DNA of 64,000 bases, from contig JAIQFC010000035.1 in assembly GCA_020073465.1 (NCBI GenBank), forward strand, positions 1-64,000, given 5' to 3'. The translations under genes were made by a program, and so were the position numbers. The notes beneath the pieces were generated by a model, which was given only the letters and a program-made list of their open reading frames with translations, was not told the origin of the DNA and did not search any database. Below are positions 51,495-61,285 of the stretch, in pieces (position 1 is the first letter of the stretch; the number at the start of each line of letters is the position of its first letter). The stretch comes from Terriglobia bacterium. GTDB taxonomy: Bacteria > Acidobacteriota > Terriglobia > Terriglobales > Acidobacteriaceae.

Positions 51495-52862
51495 TTAGCT
51501 TTCGACACTTGCCACTTCCAGGTCAGGTTCTTGTTGAAGGTCGCGCTTCCGCGAGGTTCGAACGGCAGCACCCAGCACTCCCCAGATCGCAAGGGCGATC
51601 CATTCGTGCGCGGTGAAGTGACCTGGAACTAGAGGGACCACCTTCACCAGGATCATGACTGACGTCACGATCAGGCCGAAGACAGCAGCGGCACGCCGCG
51701 GCCACGATGGCTTCATCCGATAGTAGGAGGCACAAGCGGCCATCCAGGCCACTGCTGCCGTCACCGCGCCGACTTCCAGGATGGGCACCAGCAGAGCCTC
51801 ACCCATGAAGATGGCCAGCGCCGTCGCAACTCCGACTGCGATGATCGCCGTGGAGGGAGTCCGGTTGACGGGATGCACGCGGCTCATCCAGGGATTGAGC
51901 AAGTTGCGGCGCGACATCGCGTAGAGCAGACGCGAGGACGCCACCATGTTTGCATTAAAAGCCTGAACCAGAGCTACCAGCGCCGATCCCATGATGAGCA
52001 CGACAATCCAGTGCGCGTGCAGCGCGCGTTCGAACGCCACTGCGGTCGGGAACTGCTGGTTGCTGTTCAGACTCTGCCAGGGAGCCACGTACGAAACCGC
52101 GCCGATCACCACCCAGAAGAACGTGAGCCCCGCGAAGATCGTGAGAAGGATGGCGACAGAGAAATTGCGTCCCTCGAAATTCGGATTGGCTTCCTCTGCG
52201 CACTTGCCTACCGACTCAAAGCCCGACACGAGCCAGGGCACGACCTGCCAGACCAGCAGGATGGAGAGCAGGGGCGCATGGCTGAACAGCGGATAGAAGT
52301 TCGAGGCAGACCCGTGTCTTGCTCCGGCTAAGGCAAAGATGATGACAAGCGTGAGAAATGTGAACGTGGTTGTCTTGCTCAGCCGGGCACTGGCCTGAAT
52401 CCCCCGGTAGTTGAGCCACGTCAGCAGGACCGTGATGGTCAACCCCAGCAACATGTGCGGCAGGTACACCGGGTATCCGCCCAGACGGTAGAGTTCGTAG
52501 GTATTCAACGAAGGGAACAGGTAACCGCTGATGCGGCCCGCGGCCAACGCCTCAAACGGGCACGTCAGGAAGTAGCTGAGGAACATCATCCAACCGGTGG
52601 CAAAGCTCACCGAAGGAGGGAAAAACCTTGCCACGTAGGCGGCCTCGCCGGCGGCGTCGGGAATCTCTTTGACTAACTGGCCGTAGACATAGCCGATCGG
52701 CAGCAGAATCAGCGCTCCGGCAGTGAAGCCTAGAATTGCGCCGAGCGGGCCGCCGCGTTTCAGGATGTCGTCCATGACGACCAGCCACGCGGTACCTACC
52801 ATCACGCCGAAGGCGAGCGTGAAGTAGTCCACCAGCCGCAATTTGCGTGCGAGGGTCGTCAT
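51495..52862 (-). CDS. APC-family amino acid/polyamine permease
   Basis: 455 residues with about 12 TM segments. APC-type first helix LVDYFTLAFGVMVGTAWLVVMDDILKRGGPLGAILGF and GEAAYVARFFPPSVSFATGWM; SYVAPWQSLNS lies in mid-chain. H+- or Na+-coupled import of amines or amino acids. Between the TonB receptor (68 nt upstream) and the oxidase gene in one operon. Confidence 0.88.
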   Translation of the reverse strand: MTTLARKLRLVDYFTLAFGVMVGTAWLVVMDDILKRGGPLGAILGFTAGALILLPIGYVYGQLVKEIPDAAGEAAYVARFFPPSVSFATGWMMFLSYFLTCPFEALAAGRISGYLFPSLNTYELYRLGGYPVYLPHMLLGLTITVLLTWLNYRGIQASARLSKTTTFTFLTLVIIFALAGARHGSASNFYPLFSHAPLLSILLVWQVVPWLVSGFESVGKCAEEANPNFEGRNFSVAILLTIFAGLTFFWVVIGAVSYVAPWQSLNSNQQFPTAVAFERALHAHWIVVLIMGSALVALVQAFNANMVASSRLLYAMSRRNLLNPWMSRVHPVNRTPSTAIIAVGVATALAIFMGEALLVPILEVGAVTAAVAWMAACASYYRMKPSWPRRAAAVFGLIVTSVMILVKVVPLVPGHFTAHEWIALAIWGVLGAAVRTSRKRDLQQEPDLEVASVES

Positions 52863-52930
52863 ACGGTCCGCAAGAGTCTACACACGGGCGTCCGGCTAAG
52901 GATGCCCTGTCTCCACATCTCACTGAAAGC

Positions 52931-55900
52931 CTAGAACTCGTACCTTAGAGCGAACTGCATCACACGAGGTTGCGTGAGCAGGCCGGTGTAGGAGCCAAAA
53001 GACTCAGGCAACTGTTGCAGCGAAGCAATGCAGGCACAGGCGGATCCTGTCTGCAGCCCTGACGCAACATTGAAGCGGTGAAGATTCGGGACGTTGAACA
53101 CTTCCCAGCGGAATGCCAGGCTGTGCCCCTCCATGGGCATCTTCCAGCGCTTGTTCAAAGCCATATCCAGGCCGGCGTACCCATCTCCACGGACCACGTT
53201 TCGGGAACCGCTTTGGCCGGGGAAAGGATGCTGAAAATCGGCAAAGGCCGCCGCTGAGTTGGCAAAGACGCTGATGGTGCCGTTCGGTTGTCGGAAATGT
53301 CCGGTCTTCGGCCTCGCGACCATCTGCGCGATACCCTGTTCATCCCAGTTTGTGGGCCAGAAATTCCCGTTATCCACCGTGAAGGGGAAGCCGCTGGTCC
53401 AGCGGGCCAAGCCGGAAAGCTGCCAGCCTCCGATCACAGCATCGGCAACACCGGAGGCGTTGCCCGCGAAATGCTTGCCCTTACCGAACGGCAGTTCCAC
53501 CAGCCAGTTGGCATTGATCTGGTGGGTGGTATCGAAATCCGAAACCCCACGGCGTCCGTTCGGATCAAAAGCGTTCGCCAGGCGAGTTCCAGGCGCGCCC
53601 ACATTGCAACACGATGCCCACGACAGGCGCGTGGCCGAGGAAGTGATGTCAATCGACTTGGAATAGGTGTAGTTGAGGTCGAACTGCACCCCGCTGCCGA
53701 GCTGCTTTCTCAGAGTGGCCTGCAGCGCGTTGTAGCTTGATTTGCCGATCGAGCTCCAAGCGAACATGCTGGTTGCCTGGTTGTTCAAGTAGTTGCCCGC
53801 ACCTCCCCCAAGACCGGAGCAGCCCGGCTGGGCGCAGAATGTATAGACGTTGCCCAAGTCGTCCCCGAGACCTCCGTAGAGGTCGAGATTCCCTATCCCA
53901 ACGACCTCGTTGCCCGCATACGAGAGGAACGGATCGTAATAGAGGTCGTAAACGGCCTGAATGAGGCTGGCGTTGCCCGCAGCCGGGCTGATCCCGGCGA
54001 AGTTACCGTAACTCTCATATGCAGTGGCGCCAGATTGAAGTGGCGGCATCATATCGTGCCAATAAGCGGCCGTGGGACCGATAGCAGCGTCGTTAATGGA
54101 GGAGTTCACAAAGTTCACGTAGTCCTGAAAGGTTGCAAACGAGCTGTTTGGGTGCGCGAGGGCAACCTTGGCCAGGGCTGTGGCCGCCGCATAGTAATCC
54201 ACGTGGCTTATAGGATCCACGATGTCGAGCGGTTGCCTCAGGTCGCGCTGGGTGAGCAGGTTACGTCCCAAACGCCCGACGTAAGAGAGCTGCAGAGAGA
54301 ACCGTTTCGGAAGCTCGCGTCCCACCGAGAAATCGAAAGCGTGCGCGTAAGGCGTCTTCATGGATGAGTCGATTCCCCAGGTGATGGCCTGACTCGTAGG
54401 AGAAGGGTGCATGGCGGGCGGCGCCGGCTGGAAGAAAACCTGGTTTGCCGGATCGTTGCAGTTGTCAACCGGGCCGCAGGTGGGAATCTTGTTGATGTCG
54501 GTGATGCGAGGCACGTGGGCGGCATCATCGTAGCCAAAAGTACAGCAGGCGTTTTGAATCGTCGCGCCAAAGCCACCCGGAGGATTCGCGTCGAAGGTAC
54601 TAAGCAATTGCATTCCCCCGCGGTCGTAAACTTTGCTGTAGCCTCCGCGAATGACCGTCTTGTCGCCCTCACCAAACAAGGTTCGCAGCCAACCTCCGTG
54701 GGCATTGGGCGAATAAGCCACGGAGATGTGCGGCGAAAAATCTGACTTCTCAAAGTTGTACCAACCAGGTCCATGGTTGGCCGGGCCTCCAGGAACGAAC
54801 GACATGAGCGGCGTTGATTGATAACCCATTCCCTGCTTCATATTTTGGACGATCTGGTCAAATTGCTTCCCGAGGTTGACGTCCGGAGATGCCTGAAAAC
54901 CGTTGACCTCCCATGGTGGCGGGAACAGCGACCAGCGTAAACCGTAGGTAACCGTCAGGTTCGGTTTCACTCGCCACGAGTCCTGCCCATAGAACTCATA
55001 CCATTCCAGCCCATAATTCCTCTGCACAGGAATACCGGAAGACAGCGGGTTACCCTGCTTGTCGTAGTTGTAGTTGGCTACGACGTCGGAAACCATGCCC
55101 AGCAAGCCCAGCACCGGGTAGTCATACTGGAAGTTGGAGGCGGGCTCGGGAAGGCCGATGTTTGCGGGATCCAGGTAGCCGCCGCCGGTGTTGGCGAAAC
55201 CCGTCGGAGACATCCAGTTAGTCGCACCTTTCCCCTGACTGAAAGAATGTTGCAGGCTAAGGCGAGGATCACGAACAATCCCGATATTGCCGCCGAACTG
55301 CAGTGTGTGTTTCCCTCTGGTCCAGGAGAAATCATCGAGGAAGTTGTGCACCGGCGTCTGGGCATTGTGGCTGTAGGAAATTCCCTGATCCAGGCCGTAG
55401 AAGGTGTTCCACTCCTGGTTCGCGTTTCCCAGAAAGCCCGTGCTCTGGCGCGTGAATCCCCAGTGGAAACTGTTGACCATCGAAGAGTTGAGAACCGCCG
55501 TGTACCCAACCACAAATCCCTTGCTGTGGTCAGTCATGGTCTGCATGGGAGACGCACCCGGCAAAAACGGTTCCTGTGGGTTGTAGATGTTCTGCAGGGC
55601 TCCGCGCCAGAATAGTGTGTGCTTGCCGTCGGCCGTCAGGTGGTAATCGATCTTGGCAATGAAAGCGTTGTTGTCCAGCTTGATCGGGGCGCCGAAACGA
55701 TAGCCGGAATAATTCAGGCCGTCTCCCACCGAGGTGTCGTTGGTCTGAAATTGTCCGGTGCAGAATGTCGTATCGAAATAGCCGGTGTGACTTGCGTTCT
55801 CGATGGCAGGATTGATTCCGAGACCGAGAGGGTCCAGCAGGGGGTCCGAAAGCTGGGTCTGGGTCAAACTCTGGGTTTGCCCGTTGACGTCCACGTACTG

Positions 55901-56896
55901 AATGGTGCCCGCGCACAGGCTTGGCGTGGGAATCGTGCGCACAACGCTGTTCTGTTCCCGCTGCCGCGTGCCCTCATAGTTGACAAAATAGAAGAGCCGG
56001 TTCTTCTGGATTGGGCCGCCCACCGACGCGCCAAAGATATTTCGTATCAGCGTGAGCGGCTGTTTCAGGAAATAATCGCTGGCGCTGGTAATCGTGTTGC
56101 GATGATATTCGTACAGCGACCCGTGCAACGCGTTCGTGCCGCTCTTGGTGACTAGCGCAACCTGTGCTCCCGAGCCTTCCCCCTGGTCCGCGTTGTAGTT
56201 GCTGGTCGTGACACGGAACTCCTGGACGGAATCCAGGGTCACCGGCAGCACCGAGGTAAAAGCGTAGCCGGAGGACTGGTCGTTGACGTCAACGCCGTCG
56301 AGCGTAATGTTGCTCTGATCGCTGCGCGCGCCGTTTACTGCTCCGTTGCGCGTGTCCTGGTCTTTCACTTTGGGATCGGAAAGGTCCGGACGATTGCCCG
56401 TATAGACCACCCCGGCTTGCAGACTGAGCAGGTCGGGAACATTGCGGCCCTCTAGCGGAAGCTGCTTCACCTGGGTTTCGTTGAAAGGATTCCCGATCGA
56501 GGCATCGACGAGGTTCAACGCCGGAGCCTCACCGGTCACGTTGACGTTCTCAGTGACCGATCCAACCTTCAACCGGACATTCGCCGTGGCGGGCGTGTTG
56601 ACTAGCAACTGGATGCCAGTCTGCTGGTAGTGCGCGAATCCAGTTGCAGTGACGACGAGGGTGTAAGTACCGGGAGGCATGGCAAGGAAGGTGTAGTCGC
56701 CCACCTCGCCTGTCGTCGCCGTACGTGTCATCTTCGAGGCGTCGTTGGTGATAACGACGGTAGCGCCCGGGAGAGCGCTCCCACTCGGATCCGTCACCGT
56801 CCCCCGTAGAGAGCTGGACGAGGCTTGCGAAAAGCCCAGGTTACTCAAAACCAGGCAGACTACAACCGCGGACATCCACCGCACGAAGCGCTCCAT
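52931..56896 (-). CDS. Oar-like TonB-dependent receptor with carboxypeptidase-regulatory domain
   Basis: 1,321 residues. Signal peptide (MERFVRWMSAVVVCLVLSNLGFSQA). Residues about 26-115 are a carboxypeptidase D regulatory-like Ig fold (SLRGTVTDPSGSALPGATVVITN ... LLVNTPATANVRL). Then plug (QLPLEGRNVPDLLSLQAGVVYTG, ITLDGVDVNDQSSGYAF) and a long barrel ending in ALRYEF with terminal Phe. Large receptors of this type are greatly expanded in acidobacteria and import oligomers or chelates across the outer membrane with TonB energy. Start of the receptor-permease-oxidase operon. Confidence 0.93.
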   Translation of the reverse strand: MERFVRWMSAVVVCLVLSNLGFSQASSSSLRGTVTDPSGSALPGATVVITNDASKMTRTATTGEVGDYTFLAMPPGTYTLVVTATGFAHYQQTGIQLLVNTPATANVRLKVGSVTENVNVTGEAPALNLVDASIGNPFNETQVKQLPLEGRNVPDLLSLQAGVVYTGNRPDLSDPKVKDQDTRNGAVNGARSDQSNITLDGVDVNDQSSGYAFTSVLPVTLDSVQEFRVTTSNYNADQGEGSGAQVALVTKSGTNALHGSLYEYHRNTITSASDYFLKQPLTLIRNIFGASVGGPIQKNRLFYFVNYEGTRQREQNSVVRTIPTPSLCAGTIQYVDVNGQTQSLTQTQLSDPLLDPLGLGINPAIENASHTGYFDTTFCTGQFQTNDTSVGDGLNYSGYRFGAPIKLDNNAFIAKIDYHLTADGKHTLFWRGALQNIYNPQEPFLPGASPMQTMTDHSKGFVVGYTAVLNSSMVNSFHWGFTRQSTGFLGNANQEWNTFYGLDQGISYSHNAQTPVHNFLDDFSWTRGKHTLQFGGNIGIVRDPRLSLQHSFSQGKGATNWMSPTGFANTGGGYLDPANIGLPEPASNFQYDYPVLGLLGMVSDVVANYNYDKQGNPLSSGIPVQRNYGLEWYEFYGQDSWRVKPNLTVTYGLRWSLFPPPWEVNGFQASPDVNLGKQFDQIVQNMKQGMGYQSTPLMSFVPGGPANHGPGWYNFEKSDFSPHISVAYSPNAHGGWLRTLFGEGDKTVIRGGYSKVYDRGGMQLLSTFDANPPGGFGATIQNACCTFGYDDAAHVPRITDINKIPTCGPVDNCNDPANQVFFQPAPPAMHPSPTSQAITWGIDSSMKTPYAHAFDFSVGRELPKRFSLQLSYVGRLGRNLLTQRDLRQPLDIVDPISHVDYYAAATALAKVALAHPNSSFATFQDYVNFVNSSINDAAIGPTAAYWHDMMPPLQSGATAYESYGNFAGISPAAGNASLIQAVYDLYYDPFLSYAGNEVVGIGNLDLYGGLGDDLGNVYTFCAQPGCSGLGGGAGNYLNNQATSMFAWSSIGKSSYNALQATLRKQLGSGVQFDLNYTYSKSIDITSSATRLSWASCCNVGAPGTRLANAFDPNGRRGVSDFDTTHQINANWLVELPFGKGKHFAGNASGVADAVIGGWQLSGLARWTSGFPFTVDNGNFWPTNWDEQGIAQMVARPKTGHFRQPNGTISVFANSAAAFADFQHPFPGQSGSRNVVRGDGYAGLDMALNKRWKMPMEGHSLAFRWEVFNVPNLHRFNVASGLQTGSACACIASLQQLPESFGSYTGLLTQPRVMQFALRYEF

Positions 56897-57374
56897 AGCC
56901 CCTCCTACCGGAAGTTACCCCCCACGACGCGACCTCGGTCGTTGGGCACGACACTCAGAAAAGACAGCGCGCACTTTGTGAGAGAGGCTACTCCAAGGCA
57001 GGGTCTTAGACTTGTCTGACAGTGACATTAACGTGTCCGGGAGTGACATGCTGCGTCGGATCTGCCGGAGGTCTCTGGGCGGATCCGAACCCGTCCCTCC
57101 CTCGGCAATACCCACTGTCGATACGCAAGAAACGGAGTCCACACACGGCAAGAAGGAGTAAAAGCGGTCAGTGCCTGCCCTATGGCGTAAGAATCACGAC
57201 CGTGAGCGCGGAGGTCAATGCGTTGTCGGTCGCATCCCGTTTCCCACTTCCGTCGAAGTAACTTTGCGCCTTCTTCCAAGCCTCAAATGCGACAAGGTCA
57301 GCAAGCAGGCGAGAACCTTTCTTGGAATCCGAGTTGGACGCCCGGGTAGATCCTTCAAACAGAAAGGGAACCTG
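56897..57374. other. Gap between TonB receptor and tRNA-Leu
   Basis: No convincing gene. agtgacat occurs twice (57021-57060). Frames in this stretch (for example ending in the tRNA region) are shadows. Confidence 0.5.
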
Positions 57375-57462
57375 TGGTGCCGGGAGGGGGAGTCGAACCC
57401 CCAAGGTACTAAGTACCGGCGGATTTTGAGTCCGCTGCGTCTGCCAGTTCCGCCATCCCGGC
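57375..57462 (-). tRNA. tRNA-Leu (CAA)
   Basis: Minus strand gccggga... with acceptor gccggga/tcccggc, anticodon stem gcgga/tccgc with loop ctcaaaa (anticodon CAA), long variable arm ggtac/tacc, T-arm ggggg-ttcgact-ccccc, and CCA encoded (57375-57377). Class II tRNA of 85 nt plus CCA. It lies 14 nt from the stop of the integrase gene. Confidence 0.95.
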
Positions 57463-57476
57463 CCGTTTAGAATCAG

Positions 57477-58568
57477 CTAGTTAACGTGTCTAGCCTGATC
57501 TGTGGTGGGCAATTGTATCTGTACTGTATCTATTCCCGGTTTTTCTTCCAGTCTGGCTGCTGCATCCCGCAAGTCTTCCTCGGCAACAATCGCATAGCGC
57601 CGGAACACTGATTCCGTCCGGTGACCGCTGATCTTCATGGCCGTGGTCTGTGGGACGCCGCGCCGGATCATTCGCTTGACCGCAGACCGGCGCAAATCGT
57701 GAACAAGCAAGTCCGGCAAATCCGCCGCTGATATCACCTTGGCCCACGTGCCGCGGAAGTCCACGATGGGCTTTCCATCCCCACGAGTAAACACATAATC
57801 GTCCGGTCCCTTGCCCATGACACATGCCTTGAGCAGTTCGTACACGCGAGACGTCATTATAGCAGTGCGACCCCTGCCGGATTTCGTTTCACCGGGGTTG
57901 AGGTCAATCGAACGATTCACCAAGTTCACCTGTCGCACGCGCAGATTCAGTGCCTCACTGACACGAAAGCCAAACTCAAACAGAGTTGTGAACAATGCGA
58001 CTGCCCACAGACCGACCTTGCTGCACTCTGCGCCGATCTTCTCTGCCTGTTCTTCGGTCACGAATCCCGTCCTTATGTTGCATTCTTTCAAGTGTGGGAA
58101 GTGTGGCATGAATCGGACCTTCGGCGGTGTGCTTTCCATGCCAAGACTGAAACCTCGTTTCAGCAGTGCGAGTTCTCTGTTGATCGTGCTCGGTTCTGCT
58201 TTCTGTTTCAATCGCTTCTGCACATAGCTGTCGAGCATATCGCTGGTGACATTCGATGCTGGCAAGTGCTCAAACTCGGGTGTGAGGTGTAGCTTCCACC
58301 GTGTCTTGGCATCATCAATGCTTTTGAGTGCATCAATTTCGTATCGTTTAAGAGTACTTTCCATCAGATCAGACACGCGAACCTTGCCTTGCTGTGGGTT
58401 GAATGTGCCAGTTTCGATTTCCGCCTGTCGAGCCTTGAGCATGGCGCGTGCTTTGGCCATTGAATCGGAATGTGTGCTCTCGCTGAAGCCTCTTCCATAG
58501 CGGTAATAGCGAATCCAAAGCACATTGCCACGGTGAAAGATGCTGCCTGTGCCTCGCGGCCTTTTCAT
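57477..58568 (-). CDS. Tyrosine-recombinase integrase
   Basis: 363 residues from the ATG at 58568 (AAGGAGG upstream); an earlier frame start at 58601 is rejected. N-terminal Arm-like and core-binding segments, then the catalytic set: Arg in FGFRVSEALNLR, HDLRRSAVKRMI, GHRTESVFRRYAI (His and Tyr). Integrates a mobile element by site-specific recombination, probably at the adjoining tRNA-Leu. The tRNA reads in the same direction with its 5' end next to the integrase stop. Coupled to the excisionase (ATGA). Confidence 0.9.
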   Translation of the reverse strand: MKRPRGTGSIFHRGNVLWIRYYRYGRGFSESTHSDSMAKARAMLKARQAEIETGTFNPQQGKVRVSDLMESTLKRYEIDALKSIDDAKTRWKLHLTPEFEHLPASNVTSDMLDSYVQKRLKQKAEPSTINRELALLKRGFSLGMESTPPKVRFMPHFPHLKECNIRTGFVTEEQAEKIGAECSKVGLWAVALFTTLFEFGFRVSEALNLRVRQVNLVNRSIDLNPGETKSGRGRTAIMTSRVYELLKACVMGKGPDDYVFTRGDGKPIVDFRGTWAKVISAADLPDLLVHDLRRSAVKRMIRRGVPQTTAMKISGHRTESVFRRYAIVAEEDLRDAAARLEEKPGIDTVQIQLPTTDQARHVN

Positions 58569-58867
58569 AAGACCTCCTTCTCTCGATTCGCCGTGATCCA
58601 TTTGTCGAGATCATCAATTGCGAACAGCCAATACTTCTGCCGAATGACTTCAATCTCTCCGCTATACACCATTTGTCTCAGTTTCCATTCGGATATACCG
58701 AGATAGTCTGCGGCTTCTGCGGTTCGCAACATGCGCGAGTCAACCTTGCCCCGCTGCTTGGAGGCTTTCTTAGAATCGAGCCACTCGCGCATGGCCTCAA
58801 CTGACTCTTCTTCGGCTCGTTCGATTTCCCCGCGAGTCATAATCGGTCCTGGGAGTTTTGTTGTCAT
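58565..58867 (-). CDS. Excisionase-like HTH protein
   Basis: 100 residues from the ATG at 58867 (MTTKLPGPIMTRGEIERAEE). C-terminal MerR/excisionase-type HTH: MLRTAEAADYLGISEWKLRQMVYSGEIEVIRQKYWLFAIDDLDKWI. A frame extends far upstream (to 59182) but that part is antisense to the neighbouring fragment. Controls direction of integrase-mediated recombination or int expression. Overlaps the integrase start by ATGA. Confidence 0.75.
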   Translation of the reverse strand: MTTKLPGPIMTRGEIERAEEESVEAMREWLDSKKASKQRGKVDSRMLRTAEAADYLGISEWKLRQMVYSGEIEVIRQKYWLFAIDDLDKWITANREKEVL

Positions 58868-58959
58868 TGGCTCACCACCAGTCCTCATCTCCGAGGTCTT
58901 TTTCACTTCCTCAAAGCCTGCCCGTTCACACAAGGCTTCCCAAACCGCGTAATAAATTA

Positions 58960-60129
58960 GGACGCAATGTAGCGCGAGAAGGGAAAGAGACGGAAGAATT
59001 GCTGGAGGAACGGCGCAGCCGCTACGCGGACGCGATTCGGACGCTGGTCGAGAGAATTCTCGCGGAACGCGAGGCCGCAACGGATAAGCGGCCGACGGAG
59101 TATCGGCTGAAGCCGATCGGCAGTGCCCTCGCTGCTCTCGACGCACGGAGGTCCGCCAAATTGATTCTCGACGTAATGGCACTTCCTGCCGCTTACGATG
59201 GCTACAGTCGGGTCGCTTCGCTGGAAAGTCTCATCTTCGCCGGAGTCCACATCACGCTCGCGGAGATGATGAACGTTCTCGGTCCCGCGATCGACGAAGT
59301 GCGCCGCGACCTCGGCAACAACGATCAGCACCGTTGGTTGCTGGCGCGGTGTTTGAGCCTCCTCGCATTTGCCGAGCCTCCTGCGGAAGGGATCGCGAAG
59401 ATTCGGGAAATTCTTTCGCAAATCCGCTTCTTCTACCCGCACGACTCGAAAGGCATCGTCGCGGCCCTGGGCGCCAGCCGGTTTGCCGATGCGATGGAGT
59501 TGCTTCTGGAACTGGGGAAGCCGGACGGAAGCGGAGTCGCGGCGATCGGTGACGCGTGGATCAAGGCCGTGGCACAGCTGGGCGGCAAGCGGTCGAACGA
59601 AGTGCTCCTCTCATTCGTCGATCCCAATCAGAAGCTCTTTACGAAGGAGTTTGTCCCGGACTATCGGAACGGCGATGTGCTCGCACGATTGCTGGCGGAT
59701 CGAGCCGAGCACGACGGCGAGTTCAAGACGGAGCTTTTTCGCCTGGCGAACGGCGAACTGCCTCCAAGCAAGCGCATGCTGCTCGCAAAAACATTTTCGC
59801 GCTTTCAGGGAGAAGACGACCTGGTAGCAGGCCTCTGTGTGCTGCGCGACGACGGTTCGGGTTTTCCCTACGAACTTCTCCGGTCGATCGAAAACGCATT
59901 CTTGGAGCGACGCCCGTACGGAGCGGAAGGACACGCCTACACTCTTGCGCCGCGGGGATCGAATGCGCTCCGAAAACGCCTTCTTGAGATGGCGCAAACG
60001 GATCCCGTCCGGAAGCGTTCAGCATTTGCCCTGCTCGGCCAGATCGAAGTGCGGCGGCTCGAGTACGGACGCCCCACGGATGAACCGCGACATCCCGCGA
60101 TCGAGTCGGGCGCTTATTGGCCGATTTAA
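58960..60129 (+). pseudogene. C-terminal fragment of a large helical-repeat protein (possibly NACHT NTPase)
   Basis: About 390 residues of continuous frame with no proper start: upstream it runs into the excisionase gene's upstream region. The content is HEAT/ARM-like helices (LILDVMALPAAYDGYSRVASLESLIFAG, RWLLARCLSLLAFAEPPAEGIAKIREIL, NEVLLSFVDPNQKLF) and a conserved-looking end EYGRPTDEPRHPAIESGAYWPI. C-termini of this type occur on NACHT/STAND NTPases as I recall them. No P-loop is present. Probably truncated by the integration event. Could instead be an unknown solo protein. Confidence 0.4.
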
Positions 60130-60592
60130 CCACCATGACCCGATAGTCGGGCGACAACTCCGTCGCCGACCCAAGGTGCGAGGTGACGTGCTGGGCACGC
60201 CGATTTTTCCGTTCGGTGCCCATCAAAAACACTTCTCTGTAGGCCTGGTGGCGGCCAGTTTTCGGGTTCTGTAGATTCATGGGCTTGTAGATGCTGAGCG
60301 CAGACGGTTTTGGCTCAGCCGAGGTCAGTTTCTTGGTGTGTGCGCTGCGGGTATTTGCTAGAGCCCTTCAGTCGCCGACCCCCGCCTAGGCCGTGTGTAG
60401 GGAGAGACTGACATTCCGTCAGCCAGTTAACTTGGCAGACTCGCTCCAAAACAGCTCTTTTCTTAAGTAAGTGTGCCAAAGGTGTGCCTAAAATTCCGCA
60501 ACCCACGACCGCAACATGGAGTTTGCCCATAACGCGTCGGCAGCCGCTTTCTGCAACACCATTTGCTGGAGGAAACGAGTGAAACGGCGTTG
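60130..60592. other. Noncoding or decayed stretch
   Basis: No supportable gene. A 71-aa minus-strand frame (60315-60530) starts MGKLHVAVVGCGILGTPLAH, Rossmann-like for 20 residues only. gtgccaaaggtgtgcc and similar short repeats lie near 60470-60490. Confidence 0.4.
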
Positions 60593-61285
60593 CTAAACGC
60601 CGGCGATTTGTTTCAGCCGCTCAAGCACCGTCGAGACCCGAGCTTGGCTTGCGGCGTCGGGTAGCAGATAACCGGGCAACGCATCCACAAACGAGCCAAT
60701 CGCGAGTAATCTCTTGATCTCTGACGCGATGTAGGTGCGCACGTCCTCAGGCCCGGCTTGGATTTCTTCGACTAGCTCAGCACGTCCATCCACGACAGAG
60801 ATCAGGTCTTCAAGATCGTGGCTCGACAAGTAATCGCCTTTACCGCGACCGCCGAACGCCTCCAACTTAGTGGCGAGGAAGAAGGCCCCGGTGACGACTC
60901 GAACGCGAAGCCCGGGTTCCAATTCATGAACCAGAGCGGTATCCATAGCAGGCTTGTACCAGCGATTGGAAAATCTGAGGATTTCTCGTCAATAGGCATT
61001 ACGTCCAGAATCGTTTTTTTCTGCCGCCAGCGGCAAATCGGAGCTCCTTCGCCTGTGTCCTCAGTAAAGCCAAGTTTGCGCAGGCGTTCCGAAAGATCTG
61101 TATATTGCGGCATATGAGGTGATCTCGGCGATGGCATCCACGTCGTATGTCGGGCGCACATCGGCGGCCGCTTTGTCGGTGATGAGCAGGGCTGTCGTGC
61201 TTCCTCCGATAAAGACTAATTCACCAAGGAGTGGCTTGAGAAGGCTGGCTGCGTCAATGAGCAGCGCGAGATCATGCTTTGACAT
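60593..61285 (-). pseudogene. Nucleotidyltransferase (DUF6036/AbiEii-like), frameshifted
   Basis: Three frames read as one protein: MSKHDLALLIDAASLLKPLL GELVFIGGSTTALLITDKAA then RPTYDVDAIAEITSYA (61285 down); YTDLSERLRKLGFTEDTGEG, CRWRQKKTILDVMPIDEK (frame 2); and MDTALVHELEPGLRVRVVTG ... LEAFGGRGKGDYLSSHDLEDLISVVDGRAEL (frame 3). GGSTTALLI with TYDVDAI is the polymerase-beta-like GS...D-x-D active site; SHDLEDL is the C-terminal helix motif. Two frameshifts inactivate it. Paired with the winged-helix gene upstream. Confidence 0.7.

Noticed and set aside
57180-57404. 74-aa minus-strand frame overlapping the tRNA
   Set aside because: Starts inside the tRNA-Leu sequence (MGVRLPLPAPQV is a typical tRNA read-through) and has no family.
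60315-60530. 71-aa minus-strand frame starting MGKLHVAVVGCGILG
   Set aside because: Rossmann-like for about 20 residues only, then low-information sequence; no RBS or family support.
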